Shown: positions 22,948 to 37,589, counted from the stretch's first letter. The stretch: DNA of 64,000 nucleotides from Bagarius yarrelli (GCA_005784505.1 VCAZ01000113.1:1263001-1327000); one strand, 5' to 3'. Numbers and translations: made by a program. Notes: generated by a model from the sequence alone, not told the origin.

Positions 22948-24287
22948 CTATGAATCCAGGTATAAACTTGCCCGGCTCGTTCCTTGTGACAGCATCCTGT
23001 TTAATTTATACCCTACATGTACACATTAATGCCACTGACTAAGCCACTTAGTCTGAGCAAACAAATCCTCTCTGGCTTTCTGACTTTGTCTTGGCGTGGC
23101 CTTCTTTTGTATTTTAATAAACACGATAAGCTGTCTGTATTGCTCTTTTAAGATGTTGTCTGGGGGTTAATTGACCTGTAATTTACACAAATATTGTTGT
23201 TGAGCTAAAGTGAAACATGGCCATATTGATGTGTTTTTGACTTACAGTTGCTCAAAGTCTATTGCATTATACTTAACCATCTGATCAAGGGGAATTTTCA
23301 ATGTACAAGAAATAGGGTAATGCTTCCTCTCTCAACCATTTCATCACTTTTACTCTTCTAAAGAGTGCCTGAGCAAAGCTTCAACCCTCAACTGCTAAGT
23401 TGTATAAATAAGATAAATTAGTAAGTCTGCAATGTAAACACACCCACACACATACTTCATGCAAAGCTGAGTAAATGTTTACATAGTTATCATAAATAAT
23501 TCAGGATCTGATGATTTCGTTTTTCAATTGCGTATGTATGTATGTATGTGTATTTGTTGATGCTGTACATGGTGGTTAGTACCCTGTATGTGTGGTCAGT
23601 ATCCTTTTTTCAAACACACAACATGAGGTAGGACAAAACTCAACCTTAGAGGTGTGCTAACCATTAAGCTACCACACATGAGTGCACACTTAAGCCATCA
23701 CTAAGCCACCGTGCCCATGTCGAGAATGAGGTGATAATTTGCATGGTCTTCCTGAGAATTAGGGGTTTTCCTCTGTCTTGATTGCAATTTGTCATGTAAC
23801 AAAATTTAAATATTTTCATGTCTTTTATGGAAATTAAAAATGACATGTATGTCTTCCTGGTAATCTTTTTATACTACACTGCTGCTGAATGCTAGATTCT
23901 GATTCTTCTGGTTAAAAAGTGTTTAATAGTTTTCTATAAAAGCAGCTGTAATCTGTTTCAATATGCTATCTTCTCTGTAAACTTTTCACACAGGGAGCCA
24001 CGTGAACTGATTTTACTTAAAAGGTGTTATATTTATTTTGGTGAAATTTTCTGTGAGATCATTTGCAGGAATCTCTACGCTTTGATTCTCCAAGGTTACC
24101 TAAAGCTTACAGACGTTTGGGCTTTGTGGTTTCTTTTTTAGTAACATCAAATTAGGACACCCTATGAAATTTTGTATGTTTTTTCAACATATTTGGACAA
24201 ACGGATATTTAATATCAGTTTAAAACAATACTGAGAGATTTAGGTAAAATAACTAAACAATCAAAACTGAAGTAAATACTTGACAGT

Positions 24288-24425
24288 TGAGTCTAAATGT
24301 GAATTATTTGGTACACTGCAACAGAGGACATGTTTGGTGTAAACCAAATACAGTTTCCAGGAAAAAAAAACTCACACCAACTGTAAAACATGGAGGTGCA
24401 GGTGTCCTGGTTTGGGGATGCAAGC
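24288..24425 (+). pseudogene. Tc1-like transposase fragment
   Basis: The frame GHVWCKPNT...KKLTPTVKHGGAGVLVWGC corresponds to the conserved segment of Tc1 transposases just before the second catalytic aspartate region (usually HVWR...PTVKHGGGSVMVWGC). Only about 45 codons survive and no inverted terminal repeats were found nearby. Confidence 0.75.
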
Positions 24426-24984
24426 GCACACAAATAGCGATGCTAATTGGTTGGTTTTTGTCACATGACCTGCAATTCTAAAAAGTCGAGATGATTTTAT
24501 GTCGCTGTGGCACAGAAAAAAAATACAGCATGCATGTCATGACTGTGTCGCTTTTCACTTGAGCTAGCCGCGTGTCTACATTTGCAATAATAAAATAATT
24601 GCACATGCAAAAGACGCAATATATAAACGGCCCCTTATGGGGTTAACGACTATGGCATATCCTCAGACTTTTTAAAACAGATAACTCCTAAAGTAGTAAT
24701 TTTGCGGCATCATTTAAGCTAACCGTGTTCAACATTTGCATTAAAACTGTATATGACCGTAACTAGGCATCGAAGTAGGTCCCAATACAAAAAAAAACAT
24801 TTTAATCTCTGGCTCCATCTCCAAAGGATCTGTCAGCTCGCTCTTCATCTTCAGCATTCCATTCACCCTTGCTAAAAAATCACAGCAATGTCGCACAGCC
24901 TGTTTTGGTGGTGCCTGGTTTCTCCACTGTGAATTATAGAATCGTGGGTTATAAATAGTAATAAGATGGCAAAGAGTTCTCAGG

Positions 24985-25140
24985 AAGTTTTTTTCTTGCA
25001 ACCATCGCCCTTGGCTTGCTCATCAGGAACAAAATGATTTCTGTTTATTCACATTTTATAATTATCTTTGATTGTGTAAAGCTGCTTTGATACAATGACT
25101 ATTGTAAAAAGCGCTATACAAATAAAATTGACTTGAATTG
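24985..25140 (+). mobile_element. Retroelement 3' tail
   Basis: 'cttggcttgctcatcagg', 'tgtaaagctgctttga', 'agcgctatacaaataaaatt' and a final 'gacttgaattga' are the standard end of an abundant teleost retroelement. Another copy ends at 46740, and decayed inverted copies lie at about 500-560 and 2680-2725. Confidence 0.7.
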
Positions 25141-26964
25141 AGTAAAAAAAAAAGCATTTTTTTCCCAGTTAGAAAAGCAGCGGAGAAAAAGTAAACAGAA
25201 GACTAGCGTGCTTGTGTATGCGAGTGGGGCCTAGAAATATCCTGCGTAAATCTCCATTGTTAGGAACACAACAGCCTCTTGGTCATAGCCAAAGCCTCCC
25301 ACACAGTAGCCCAGAGTCTTCCTTTGCATCACGATCGTACTGTAAATACATTGTTGTCTCAATTTAGAGCGTTGAAACAGTCTTGGTGTGTGTAAACACA
25401 AGAGCCGTTCTGTTCCAGCAATTGAAGGTCGGTAGTTTCAGACCCTTTTTCTGTGACAATTTGCATCTACGCAAAAACTCTTTCTATGCGCGTATGCCTG
25501 TGTCAGGTCAAAAGGATGCAGGGAGGTCAACGGGAATGAATAAATATGCAAGGTGGCTAGCCTTTTAACAACTACCCACTCGGCTTCTTTACAAAAAGGA
25601 AACAAAAACGGTGCTTTGACCACTAAAGTCCACACTAAACAGAACCAAAAGCCCAGAAGTACAGTAACAAACGGTGAAAAAAACAACACACCCCATAGAT
25701 TAACGTCTAATAATCTTTAATAGGCCCCTTCAAATTTGTGGGAAACCACTGCATATTGTAAAATAAGTGAAAACTCTGGTAATCTAATACTAAACGTCTA
25801 CCGCAGCTACAGTTCTATATGATTCTTTTCCAAAATTTGGACTACAATTAAAAGGAAAAGTAGTTCTTATATAAAAGTAAATAAACTAAAAATTGCTGCA
25901 ACTTTCTAGATGTTTCTTTAAAAATAATATGTATGACATGTTTCACTATATTTTAAAAAATTTAATTGATTTTTTTTTAATACATTTTCGAAATGTATAT
26001 TACAAAAGAGTGTCAGATCTGCGGACTTAGAGTCCAGTATATTCCTGGGGTTTCAGAGTGAAAACTAAAAAAGTTTTATCACTGATAGAACACGGTCACA
26101 TAACGGTTTAATGTACAATTTAAGCTGTAAGCAAGAGCAGAACACATGTACCGATTTATTTTTTTTGTGGGAATTAAATTTTCCTGTGGCAATTTGTATT
26201 GTTAGCCAGTTGCCTAATTTGTGTTTCTTTACATTTATTTTGTGTATTGTAGTTCTTTAGGCAGTTTTTTGGACCGACCAAGTTACAGGTTTCAGCTATC
26301 TGCAGCTATCAGTTATTTTAGTATTTGAGTATTCTACCAATTATACCATAGATTATACGAGTAATTGTTTTTAAAAAAATAATACTAAATATACGGTGGA
26401 AAATAAGACAGGTCTCTCAAAATAAAAATAAAACAAAATAAGCCCACCCTCAAAATAACCCCAATTTGGTTCCTTTTTAGAAAAAAATACTTTTATGGCT
26501 GAAATTGCATGCATTAATAACCATGAAAACTAAACTCATTAAGTGCATTTAATTGCGGCATTTTATTAAACATGCAAATATGCTTTAAAAAAGCATAAAC
26601 AAAAATATAAAAATAAATTTTGCATTACTTTTTGAAAAGGGCAAACATAATACAACATGAAGCTTAGGCATTAATCAAAATAATAGTTATAAAAAACATA
26701 CCTAACCACTGCATTTATACTTAACTTCAACTTATATTGGTATGTGGTTGACAAAGAGAGTAAGACTATCAACATGAGTGATGCCACAATTAACATACAT
26801 TTTACAGGCCTTAATTTTAACTAGCAGTTATATTGATTAAGGCTAAATGCAAAAATGCTAATATTGATTTGCTCATATTGATGTGAATGCTAACGATTGC
26901 TGTTTTCCTCCCGTTCCTACATTTTTCAATCTGCAGCATCTTCTGCTTTTACATGGCATGTCCT

Positions 26965-27505
26965 CGGTTTAGATTAGATTAAATTAGATTAGATTCAATG
27001 AAATGCAGTTAGCATCTAACCAGAAGTGCATAAGTGGCTTATTGACAATAAATATCAGTGTAATAAATAGGGTATGGGGTTGATAGTTACAGAGGTGGGG
27101 GTAAATAATGTACAGAAGGTATATGGATAGAATATAGAGGTGTAGCAATAGACAGTTATAGATTGTGCAAAGATGCATAATGATAAGGTAGTGCAAAGTA
27201 CAGAAGTGGCAGTGCAGTAGTAATTAATACTGTACATCAGCTGTTCAGTGCAGAAACAGCCACAGGAAAGAAGCTGTTTTTCAGTCTGTTTGTGTGGCTC
27301 TGAGGCATTGGTAGCGTCTGCCTGATGGGAGAACAGTGAACAGTCCGTGGTTGGGGTGAGAGGAATCTTTGATTCTGCCTCTCGCCCTTTGCAGACAGCG
27401 TTTTTTGTGTATGTTGTCCAGGGTGGGTAGCTGAGTGCCGATGAATCGTTGGGCGGTTTTCACTACCCTCTGAAGGGCTGTGCGGTCCCGGTCTTTAACA
27501 CCAAC
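26965..27505 (-). mobile_element. LINE 3' untranslated region ending in an (ATTAG)-rich tail
   Basis: On the minus strand it reads through 'gagagg'-type non-coding sequence matching teleost LINE 3' regions ('gtcctggagggtggg'-like: 'ttgtccagggtgggtagctg' on plus; 'ggcggttttcactaccctct' on plus) and ends in the 'agattagattaaattagatt' tandem tail at 26971-26996. It is probably the same family as the RT fragment at 22400-22947. Confidence 0.6.
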
Positions 27506-29282
27506 TCGGTTTAGCGGTTGGTGTTAAAATTAGCGGTCTATAGATGTTACAAAGTGCTCAGTGTGTTGTTGACTAAACAGTAAATTGACTAAACAAAGCT
27601 TTAAAGCAAATAACTTCTCTGGAGATTTTTTTTGTATTTCAGTTACTTGTTTCATCCCTGAAATAACATATAATATAATACTTTGCACAGCTATCACACA
27701 TCAGGCAATAAAAATACACACACTAGCATCAATCAGATGTGGAAGCAGTGTTGTCTATACCGTAATTCAGCTAGCTAGACTGTTTATTTTTTACTGGGTA
27801 TCATGACATGGTAATATACTTTAGTGATGATTCTATCTTAATGACACAGTATACGTATCTGTAGTAACAAACACTCGTAATGAATATAACAATATATCTG
27901 AAATATTTAAACAAAACTACTCAAAGCAGACAACTCAAAGTGGACACTTAAAAAGTCTAATTATAGTACACTGTAATGTGTTACCTGTGTTACATTCACC
28001 TATAAATTTAACTGTGTTTTTTTATTAGTATTATAAACATGCATGAATTAAAACTATTTAGGTTTTTTGATGTGTCTAATTCCTGAATACTGTGAAATTA
28101 GAGGGTAATTCATTGTCGTAGTTAAGCTAGCAGCCCCATCCTATGTCGGGACATTCAGTGACACATACCTGTTAATATTAACTATATTGTTATATGCTGC
28201 TGCTGCTGCAGAATTCTGTACAGGACAGGAATTTGTATTTACTGTAGCCGTCATGCTCATATTCATTCGGTTTGTTTTGAGGCTGAATATAACCCAGCAT
28301 GTAATGCAACTTGACTCCCTTTTTGGAAGCCATGAACAGAACATTCTGGATCCTCAGTATAAACTTAGAGTACAAGTCACATCCAAGGAGATTTAGTGTT
28401 GATTGGCACAGCTTTTGTTGGGTGTTGGCTTAATTTGGATAATATTTTCGTGTTTATAGAAAGGTATGATGGAACAATTCCAAAATGTTTTCTATTTGTA
28501 GAGCAGTTGAAATTTAAGTAACTGATTTTTCATTTTAGAATATAGCCAATTGTTGTTTTGTTTAGTTTTTTAGCTACGCTGTTGAAATAGATCTCGAAGA
28601 TGTCACTATCATTTTTTATTTATTTTAATGCCATCTTTCTGTTCCAAGTGTTTTCAAATCTTTCAGAAAAATTAAGAATGGTATATAAATTAACTTTTGT
28701 GTGGTGTTCTGTATTTACTTAGCATGTGTTAGGCTTTTGTCTGCCGGTAGGTAGAATGGCTACCCCAGTTTATCACAACATGAGAAATTACACAATGGAT
28801 TTTTTTTTACAGGACTGCCATTTCGAAAGATGCTCAACACATCTGGAGGAAGCATGTATTAGTCATTTATCTTCTCTATTAGAAGCCATCATGTGATAGG
28901 AAGGAACTAGCTATGAGGTGGAAGAATCAGCAGAAATTAAACAAAAATAGGGTCAAAAACATAACGGTTGGATGCCAGTCAGACTTGTTGTTTGGTCACC
29001 AAGCTGGTAACACAAATGTGACCTGTGTTGCGTAATAACTAGCCCCAGTTTGCCATCTTCATAAATGTCATCAGGAACAAGAGGCAGCTGGCCTTTGTTT
29101 AGGTTTCACTATATACCACAGAATACCAAAGTCATCACCAGATGACAGTGAGTCAGTATTCACAGGCACAAAAATACTTGTCTATTAGATGTGACCCTAG
29201 TTTCGTTTCAAAAATCAGTTGTCTATACCAAGACTTACAACAGGAGTCCTCAAGTGGACGCTGCACTGAAGGAGTTTTTAAT

Positions 29283-29792
29283 TACTGGTACTTGGGGATG
29301 CACTGAATTTTTTTTAACCAAGTAATAGTACAGATACAGATTTTCCGGTTTCCCGATAACCTTTTCCGATTTCCTGATGCTAACATCGCTGCTAAACGCA
29401 AATTCTTTATTTTTATACCTCTGGATATTTTTGAGGAACAATCTCCGCCGCTGTCTGACTGCCAGAAGGAATCAGAAGTTCTAAGTGCCCTATTCTGCAC
29501 CAGTACTTCTGGGTGTTTTATAAGCTTACCAGTGTTACATAACTTTGCATTATTCTTTGTTATCATATTTAATTCTGGTTATGACCCTTGCTCACTGTTT
29601 ATTCTACTATGTCTTTGTCATCTGTAATTTTGAAATATTGCTGCCGAAGTCTTTGTGCACTGAAGGTTCTGTCAGTGATGTCACAAAAGGTTACGGTCTA
29701 TAGTATTGAAGTGTTTTTACCAGTATGAGTATATAAGCTTGGTATCGGGTCCAGTTCAGATACCAGTATCGATATTGGTGCATCACTACTGG
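29283..29792. mobile_element. MITE-like element, about 510 bp
   Basis: The left end 'cttggggatgcactga' and the right end 'attggtgcatcactact' are roughly inverted. The interior has 'cagttcagataccagtatcg', typical of hAT-type teleost MITEs with GGATGCA ends. Confidence 0.45.
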
Positions 29793-30422
29793 GTATACAC
29801 TATGAAGGCAAAAGTCTGCGGACATCTGAGCATCACACCTTTATTGGTCTTTACCAAAATATTGGCACCAAGTTGAAATTTTACATTATTTCATCATGAC
29901 ACAAGATGAGCATCATGAAGACATGGTTTGTATGAGTAGAGAAATTACAGAAAAGCCAAATGTTGACTTTGGGGGTTTTTTTTATATTTTTTTTAGTCAA
30001 AACCCTTTTAAACTCCACTTCCAAGATGCCGAAAAGCAGGGAAACACAGAGGTTAGGGAGTACACAACCTGTTGCAAAATGAGAAATACTAGATGGGCCG
30101 GTGTTTCATTACTTGGCAATCAAATGCTCCACAACATTTAAAGCTGACATGTGAGCCATCATAGTGTGCCCTCCTTTAATACAGTTCTTTTACTTAATTA
30201 AATGAGCGGTCCGGTTGGCTTTATCCGATGGATTTTCTCCTGTCCTAATTGTATTTTTTATTACTCACTTCTACCCATCTGTAAATACCACTCGAAGCCA
30301 GTTCAGGTTTAAGTTAATGATTGTCGTTGTGTCTTATAATCTTTTATAGGATACAAATGTTGATTTTTATGAATGGCTTATTTCTTGCTCCACTAAACAA
30401 TTTCTAAATAAATACATTTTAA

Positions 30423-30988
30423 ACTAGTGCTGGGCAACGATTACATTTTAAAATTGTGATTAAACACTGTATTTCTTCTAAATTTTAACTTAAACATGTA
30501 ATTAAATCAAATATACAACCAAGGCGTTACTATTTTGTCTAGTTTGTTATAGAAACAAGTTATGTTCAGAGCCCAGAGCCTCCATCATAACATTATAACT
30601 TGCCTTCTGAGCAACAGCAGGTTAGCTTTTATAAATCTTTATTTTTTTCTTTCGAAACAGTCAGGTACCAGCAGAAACATTTTTAAAATTTTTTTATTAG
30701 AAAGCAGCATAAAGAATAAAAATTTTCCATTTCCCTTTTCTCGGTTCATTTGCAGCAGTTATAGGCCCGTCCCAAATGCTTTTATTGGTTAAGACAAGTG
30801 ATGACACTCATCTCAAGCCAATGGTGATTAGGATTCCCACCCCTCCTGTTACCCATGGGTTGTTTTTATGTGTATTCAGAGCTAGTGAGCAACAAACTAA
30901 ATAATATTAATAAAATGTGTAAATGCGCAATAATTTTTTTTTGCATTAATCAATGTGTATCCGCGCTAATTACTTGCCCAGTCCCAAT
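30423..30988. mobile_element. MITE-like element, about 565 bp
   Basis: The left end 'agtgctgggcaacgatta' and the right end 'gctaattacttgcccagtcc' are inverted (TGGGCAA...TTGCCCA). The interior is AT-rich and non-coding. Confidence 0.55.
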
Positions 30989-31599
30989 TAAAACGCACTT
31001 CAAATTAAGATCAGCTCACAATTAATACTGTTAACAGTTAAATGAGTGGTGACCAATAAATAGCAAAAGGAAAATTTTACCCCTAAAGCAGGTACAAGTG
31101 AAATCTTTGAGCAAAACAACTTCTGACCTCAGTGGAGTTTTAGTAACCCCTTAAGGCTCTCACATGCAAATTCTGGACTATCTTTTTTTTATAGTTAACC
31201 ACAATGATATTGCAAATATTAGTTTCGTTGTGTTGATACCATGGCACACACGGTGGTTTTAAGTCAAGTGAAGCGGTATGTATGACATTCACATGTATCA
31301 TCATGTGTAAGTCTGTGGCTCTGGCTTCCTTGTTTGTCTCCAGTTTTGCCACTATTTAATATATGTTAAGAAAAATGAAAGAAGATAAAGGTAAACTGAT
31401 GTGATTCACTTCTTTCCTTGCTGTATTATAACAAAGCTTAAATGCTAAGTGTGTACAGTCATCTGAAGCCACCTCAGTGCTTAGACTGAGTCAATGGACT
31501 CCCACCAAAACCACACTAGTACCCTAAGATAAAGTAGAAGAGACTATTGCTCTAGGAAAAGGAATTGTGACACTATAAAGACCGTTGTTCCTCTCGAGG

Positions 31600-32016
31600 C
31601 TTCCTCACAGCTCTTGTGTAATTTAGGGGAAGTGGAGGCGGAGGGAGACAGGAGTTGTAGACACAGGACAACAGGCCTTTATGCATGACTAAGGCTTTTC
31701 CTGTGGAACGATCTCTCTCTTTCTCTTTATTTTCCACTCGCGAGGAGAGTGGCTGCGTCCAACAGCTTCGGTGCCATTAAAGCGGGCGGTCCCAATAGTA
31801 TTACTCGTTGTAAACTAAAGTCAGTTTAGGCAGCGTGTCGATCCAGTGAACACGCTTCAGATTGAAAGGATTGCCATGATGCGTTTGAGATAACAGAAGT
31901 TTTTTTACATACTGCTCTTTGATTTGCAAAGAATTTTGATTATTTTGCTTTTTTGTGGGGGGCTTGTTGAATCTGACTCTTATGGATGGCAGGGACTCTT
32001 GAATTCACAAGACCAG
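31600..32016 (+). promoter_or_regulatory. Candidate alternative TFEB promoter and untranslated exon
   Basis: A locally GC-rich stretch ('ggaagtggaggcggaggg', 'actcgcgaggagagtggctg', 'aaagcgggcggtcccaa') ends at a strong donor 'gaccag|gtaaga' (GT at 32017). The only late ATG (31982) is closed after six codons, so the exon would be non-coding. TFEB in mammals uses several alternative untranslated exons; the link here is inference. Confidence 0.35.
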
Positions 32017-32802
32017 GTAAGATGATCAGGACGTAATTTATTACATTTGCTTCAACTGTTATAGAATAAAAGAAACAAAAAAGAATTACAAGTTATTTTT
32101 TTGGCTGAAATGTACAAAGTATGGTGCAAATCATGTGTCGTATAATAAATATAATAATACATCTGTGGAAAGGTTTATTGCATTTGCAAGCTGCTGATGG
32201 CAATGTTTGCTCACACAAAATCTACTCTACTCTTCCAAAGGACAGGCCATGACCTGGCCTTAACTCGATTTTATTGAAATATACTGCAAATTAACAGTTA
32301 AATCCGTTCAGCTTTAATTCTGTAGATATTAAAACAGATTGTTAGTGATTACAATCTAATTACTATTACGTTTCATCCCTTCTAAATCTAGCTTTGCTCC
32401 CTGGGGTAACAGCACCTTTATAAATAGACCACATGCTATTGTTGCCATGCACCTGTTGCAGTGTTATTAGTTTCTGTCGGTGTGTGTATATGAAATCATG
32501 CTTCTGATCACCTCTCATTCTGTGGATTTCTATCCACTGCTTGACACAAACAGCTGGAAACCACAGCGTCATGTAGTGAAACCCAAATCTTTTTGAGTAC
32601 TTTTTTTTGCACAAAGAGATAATTGTGGCCATTTCCTCTGAGATAAATAAATTGGGACGTACAAAGGCAGCAAAGAGCACAGCACTGGTCTTGCCCTCTG
32701 TGTAATTCAGGAAGCATTCAAGGGTTTTTTGTTAGCTGTGTTTTGATAAATAGGTAAATTTAGAGTTTAAAAATAGCCAAATGTTTATTAGCTACTTAGA
32801 GG

Positions 32803-33270
32803 TAGGGCTGCGCGATATATCGTTTCAGCAGCAACATCGCAATGCAAGTGTCTGCAATAGTCATTCTACAGAATGCGTGATCTCTAGTGGGGATTATAGT
32901 TGTCAGTTCCGAACATGTGATTTGTGGATTAATTGCATAATTAAAAACTTTAATAATAAAGTTACTGTGTAAACATTTCAAACAAGTGTAAATCATTCAG
33001 GCGCAGGAAACAATCACTTTGGTAACTTTAACAAAGATTAATTGTACTCATTTATTTGCTGCAGACGATACAGTGTGATTTTTAAATCACTGTTTATTTC
33101 ATTCGTATCTTTGTTCTTTTGTATTTATCTATAATTATAATTAATTTCATATATTTTGCACAGATTCACTTCCTTAATTTCTGTAAAATAATAAATTCTT
33201 TCCAAATAGAGCTATACAAGTCATTTTTTCATATTGCAGTATATATTGCAGATAAACAAAATATCGCAAT
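32803..33270. repeat. MITE-like repeat (gggctgcgcgatatatcg type)
   Basis: Begins 'gtagggctgcgcgatatatc' with 'gcaacatcgcaatgcaagtg' and later 'atatcgcaatgcaag', a pattern common to teleost hAT MITEs. The right end is not clearly defined. Confidence 0.4.
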
Positions 33271-36200
33271 GCAAGTTTATTTCCAATATGCAGCCATATT
33301 TAGAGGCACAATAAACCAAGGCTTTTTAATTCTAAATGTTAAAAGCGTCATCTGCATTGTATGTAACAGTGTTATATGTACTTCAGCAGTGCTAAAGACT
33401 GTTAAAGACGGGTGAATGTTAAGTAAAATGTACTGTTAAGTAGTTCTTAAACTTTCACAGTACTAATTATCCATTTGTGTATTGTGTAAAAATGATCAAG
33501 TTGGATAGGGAGGGATGAAGGATTCTTCAGTGACTGTCATAATTACTTTTCCATGTATATTATATATTTCATACAATGATTTATCTCAGTTATAAGTCCT
33601 TGGTGCTGGACATGACTCATGTTCAACTTCATCAGTAGTAGGTCATGTGACCATAATATGTCCGGTAGGTAGGCCGTGGTAGAAAAAAATCTGTAAAAGG
33701 ATTATCTGTATTTTATTGTTGTATTTATTATTGTTGTAAATTATTATTGTTAGACTTCTTGCAATGTCTTAAATAAGTAAAAGAGCACAAGAACTTGTTT
33801 GCAGGAAAGGATGCAAATTTTGCCAAAAGAAACTTTCCTTGTTAAAATATTTATTTAGCGTCTCTCTTGCGTGTGATATAGAGATTTGCATTTGGAGAGA
33901 TGAAAAGTGAGTGACATTGTACCTGAGTCATTGAGAAACAACGTTTTACCAAAAGAATTAACAATATTTCATCTCCACCAAAGTCTGTGAGCTGCATAAT
34001 ATTGATTTCTGGAAGTTCTTTCAGCAGAGCGTTGATAGTGCAATGGAACTGAAACTTCAAATTGACTTTGGAAAACTTTGCCCCAAATTATATTTTAGTA
34101 TTTTTGTTTCTTTGTTTAATTCAACTGTGGTTTTAATTTGCTTTTGATCTTATTTAGCTGTTAAAGGGAAAATTGACTAACACAAATAACAACTTGATTC
34201 TTGGAAAACCGTTTCGTCTGTATTACACTGCCCTTCCGTTTTTGTGTAACAAAAAATGTTGAGAAATGACTTTAATTTTTATGATGTTCCTGATACTTGG
34301 TAAAATAATATTTTATTTAAAAAAAACATGAAACCGACTGGTCTGCAAAAGTACACTTCTCTGTTTGATATGAGGACATAACTTACTTACTCCACATACT
34401 GTAAAAGCAGAAGTCAATAAAAACGGATGAAATGTAATGTTTATAATTTTTTTGTAAAGGCTAAAGCTCGTAGCTTTATCATTGGCACTCTGATGGGTGT
34501 TTCTGTTGCTATAACTTTGCAGCACGTGATGCCTACATCATTTGGAAAATTGTAATCATGGGACATAACGTGCCTTGAATTAAAAAAAAAAGACCATGAC
34601 ACATCGATTACAGAGGGTTTCTGTCGAGCTTAAATTAAAACTACCTGTAAAGTTTATAAGGGTATTTCCCTGTTAATTCTTCCGCAGTGGTTATATAACA
34701 AATAGAATTTTTACACATGCTTTTTGATATGAAAGTCTTTATGTTGTTCTCAATATAAACATTAATGGCTGAAATAAAGCAAACAAATAATTGTTATAAA
34801 CTCAGTTAGAGCAGATCATTTTAACAGCCAGCCAGTCAAATGACCCTGCTTATATTGTTCTAGATGTATCGCTACAGAAATTACATGTAGGTTTAGATCT
34901 CTAATAAGCAGTCAAGTAGTGATGATGAAAAGAAAAACTGTCACTGGACTGACAACAAAAATCAACCTCTAAAAAGAGCCTGATTTCAATGGAAATCTTT
35001 TCTGGGTTAGACTGTATTGATGGACTACAAATCTTTACAATTCTATAACTATTTAGTAGAAAGTGTTAAAAGACTGTTCGGAATGAGTAGGTTGTGGTGC
35101 TAAAGCACAAGCTGCGTCTTGTTTATTAATTCACATTTCTGTTTTAATATCTGGTTGGTCGCTTTTTCATCTTAACTGTGGACTTCTGATTAGCGTGACA
35201 AAAAAGAGGAAGGAAAAGTGTGGGGTATTACAGGCAGAAGAGCAGCCAAATAATCACGTTACCCAATCAGGACTTGTTTTGAGGATCTCTTGACCAGGCA
35301 CGTGGTCCAAAACAAAATTCCATATTCAAAAGGCAGTAGTCAGAAACTGTTTAAGTTCTCTTGTTTGCCCTGCCAGTATAAAGTATCTATACGTTTAGGA
35401 CTAATTTACATATTAAGCTCATGCTGCTGTCTGTGGCTAAGTTCGATGTGCTAGAGATCAGGTGAGAAACCTTTAACAACTATGTCATTTAAATTCTGCT
35501 TATTAGCATACTGTTCTGAGATATTTCTGCTAGGTACCACACCTGATTTAAGGGAACCCCCTATTCCCAAACCCCATCTTACCCAAATCACCTGCTCTGG
35601 CTTGTTAAAATCTAATCTGTAAAACTGTCGGTGAAAGTTCATTGTACACATTAGACATGGCTCCATGTTAAACTTGGGTCCTGTGTTAGCCACCCCCCAG
35701 GGGGTGGGGGAGGATGCATCTGAAAAGAGGAACAGAAAGCGTGTCAGGCTATTTTGGTTCTTCTTGCCTCACAGCTCTGCTAGACACAGAAGTTAGTGGG
35801 AGAAAGAGGGAGACATGGTTAGGGAAGCTACGTGTAGCCTATAGGCTAGGTCAGGTTGCTGCTGAACCTGTGGACAACAACTAAGAGACTAGAAACAATC
35901 AATAATTGATCATTAAATGCAGAGAGCTGACTAGAGTAGCCAACAAATGTCAATTAAGTAGAAGAAAATATTAATGTTTAAAGTTATTTGAGTGAGAGTA
36001 ATAAAGTACAGAATAAAAAAGAAGAAATATAAATAAATGTGAAATTTTATACTTACTGTAAGGTTAAAATGCACATAGGTACAAAATTACTGTCAAATAG
36101 CCATCATCACTGTAACATGTTTTCATGTCTGGAATTCCTGTACGCTGATTTGATAACTTGTTTTGGTCACATAGAAAAAAAATATCTAATTATGTAACTG

Positions 36201-36847
36201 TTCGTTTAAACTCTTTGGTGTGAAAAAAACTGATTGAATGCGAGGTCATGGGTGGACTGTTAACGCTTCTCCTCTTCGGCCATTAACAAACATGCGGCTT
36301 TTATGTACCTACTTTAGACGAGTAGGTCCCCTATCTCGGGACTCATGATCTCATTATACGGAACATGACGGAAATTAATTATCCAAAGTACATTTTTATA
36401 ACTAACATATAATGAAAAAAGGGAAACACCAACAATAGTAGCGAAGTAAACGTGAATTTCTGTGATTAAAACTTGAGTAAGTATAAAAGTAAGGACAGTT
36501 AAACCGACGAGTATATATTTTATCTAAAAATCTATTCTAGTAAATGTAATGTGTTACTACCCACCATGACTAATGATATAAATTTAGACTTAGTGTTAGC
36601 CAGTACTAATGTAGTATTGAAATAATTTAATTAACTTGTTGTCCTTTCTCTTTTGTCCCTTTTCTTGGAAATGCTGTGTTTGAGCTAACATTCTATCATT
36701 CTAGGGTTAAAAAAGATTACCCACAATGCAGTTAAATGTAACACCAGATTTAGAAGCATTAAATTGGCCTTGTTAAAAGGCACTACTTAACATGGAAGTG
36801 AAGGTAGCTAAAAAAAGCATCACATATTAACACTCGAGGAACACTGT

Positions 36848-36873
36848 GTGTGTATGTGTGTGTGTGTGTGTGT
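36848..36873. repeat. (GT)n microsatellite
   Basis: A short GT run with one TA interruption. Confidence 0.85.
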
Positions 36874-37533
36874 TTGTGCAGCCCCAGTGCTCGGCCCTTC
36901 TTTTCCACTGCCATGAGATTTCTTTCCTCCCTCTTCTTTGATCTGGACATACTGTGATATTGTAGCCCGGCTCTGACAATAGGCAACTTGTGTGAGGTTT
37001 CGTACGTTTGAACGTCATAGTCAGTGCATTCAAAAGCCTGGCATTCCTCATGGGCGGAGTGGGAGAGGTTTTTACTGAAAGTTTTGAGAAAGAAAAAAAA
37101 AGCTGACCATGTCAGTATAAGGCAAGACCAGCTGGTGATCAGTGCAAGACTCTGTTGACTGACATTCTGTAATAACTGTTAATAATCAGGCTCTGTTTAT
37201 TCTGGATGATTATTAAAATAATGACATTTTTTACTTCGTCTAGGATATTAATCCATTAGATGGCATAACTTTGAAAACCTCGAATAACGTTTATACAGTA
37301 TGTCTTTGCAGATACAGGCATCTGCCAAATGCTGTAAACCAAAAATAAGTGCAGGCTACCTAGTTTTCTTTTAGACTAACCCCAGGTGTTCTGCCAGCTG
37401 TGAATCAGGCCAGCTGTTTTCTGTGTCCACTGCCCCCGAGCTGCTGGTTTGTGCTGGACAGAAGTCAAACTGTGGCCCTGGGGACAAAGCCCAAGAGTGT
37501 CAGTTGACTATCTTTCACCACAATGCCAGCTGT

Positions 37534-37541
37534 GTGTGTTT

Positions 37542-37588
<47 letters not shown>
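37534..37588. repeat. (GT)n microsatellite
   Basis: About 50 bases of nearly pure GT. Confidence 0.95.
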
Positions 37589-37589
<1 letters not shown>

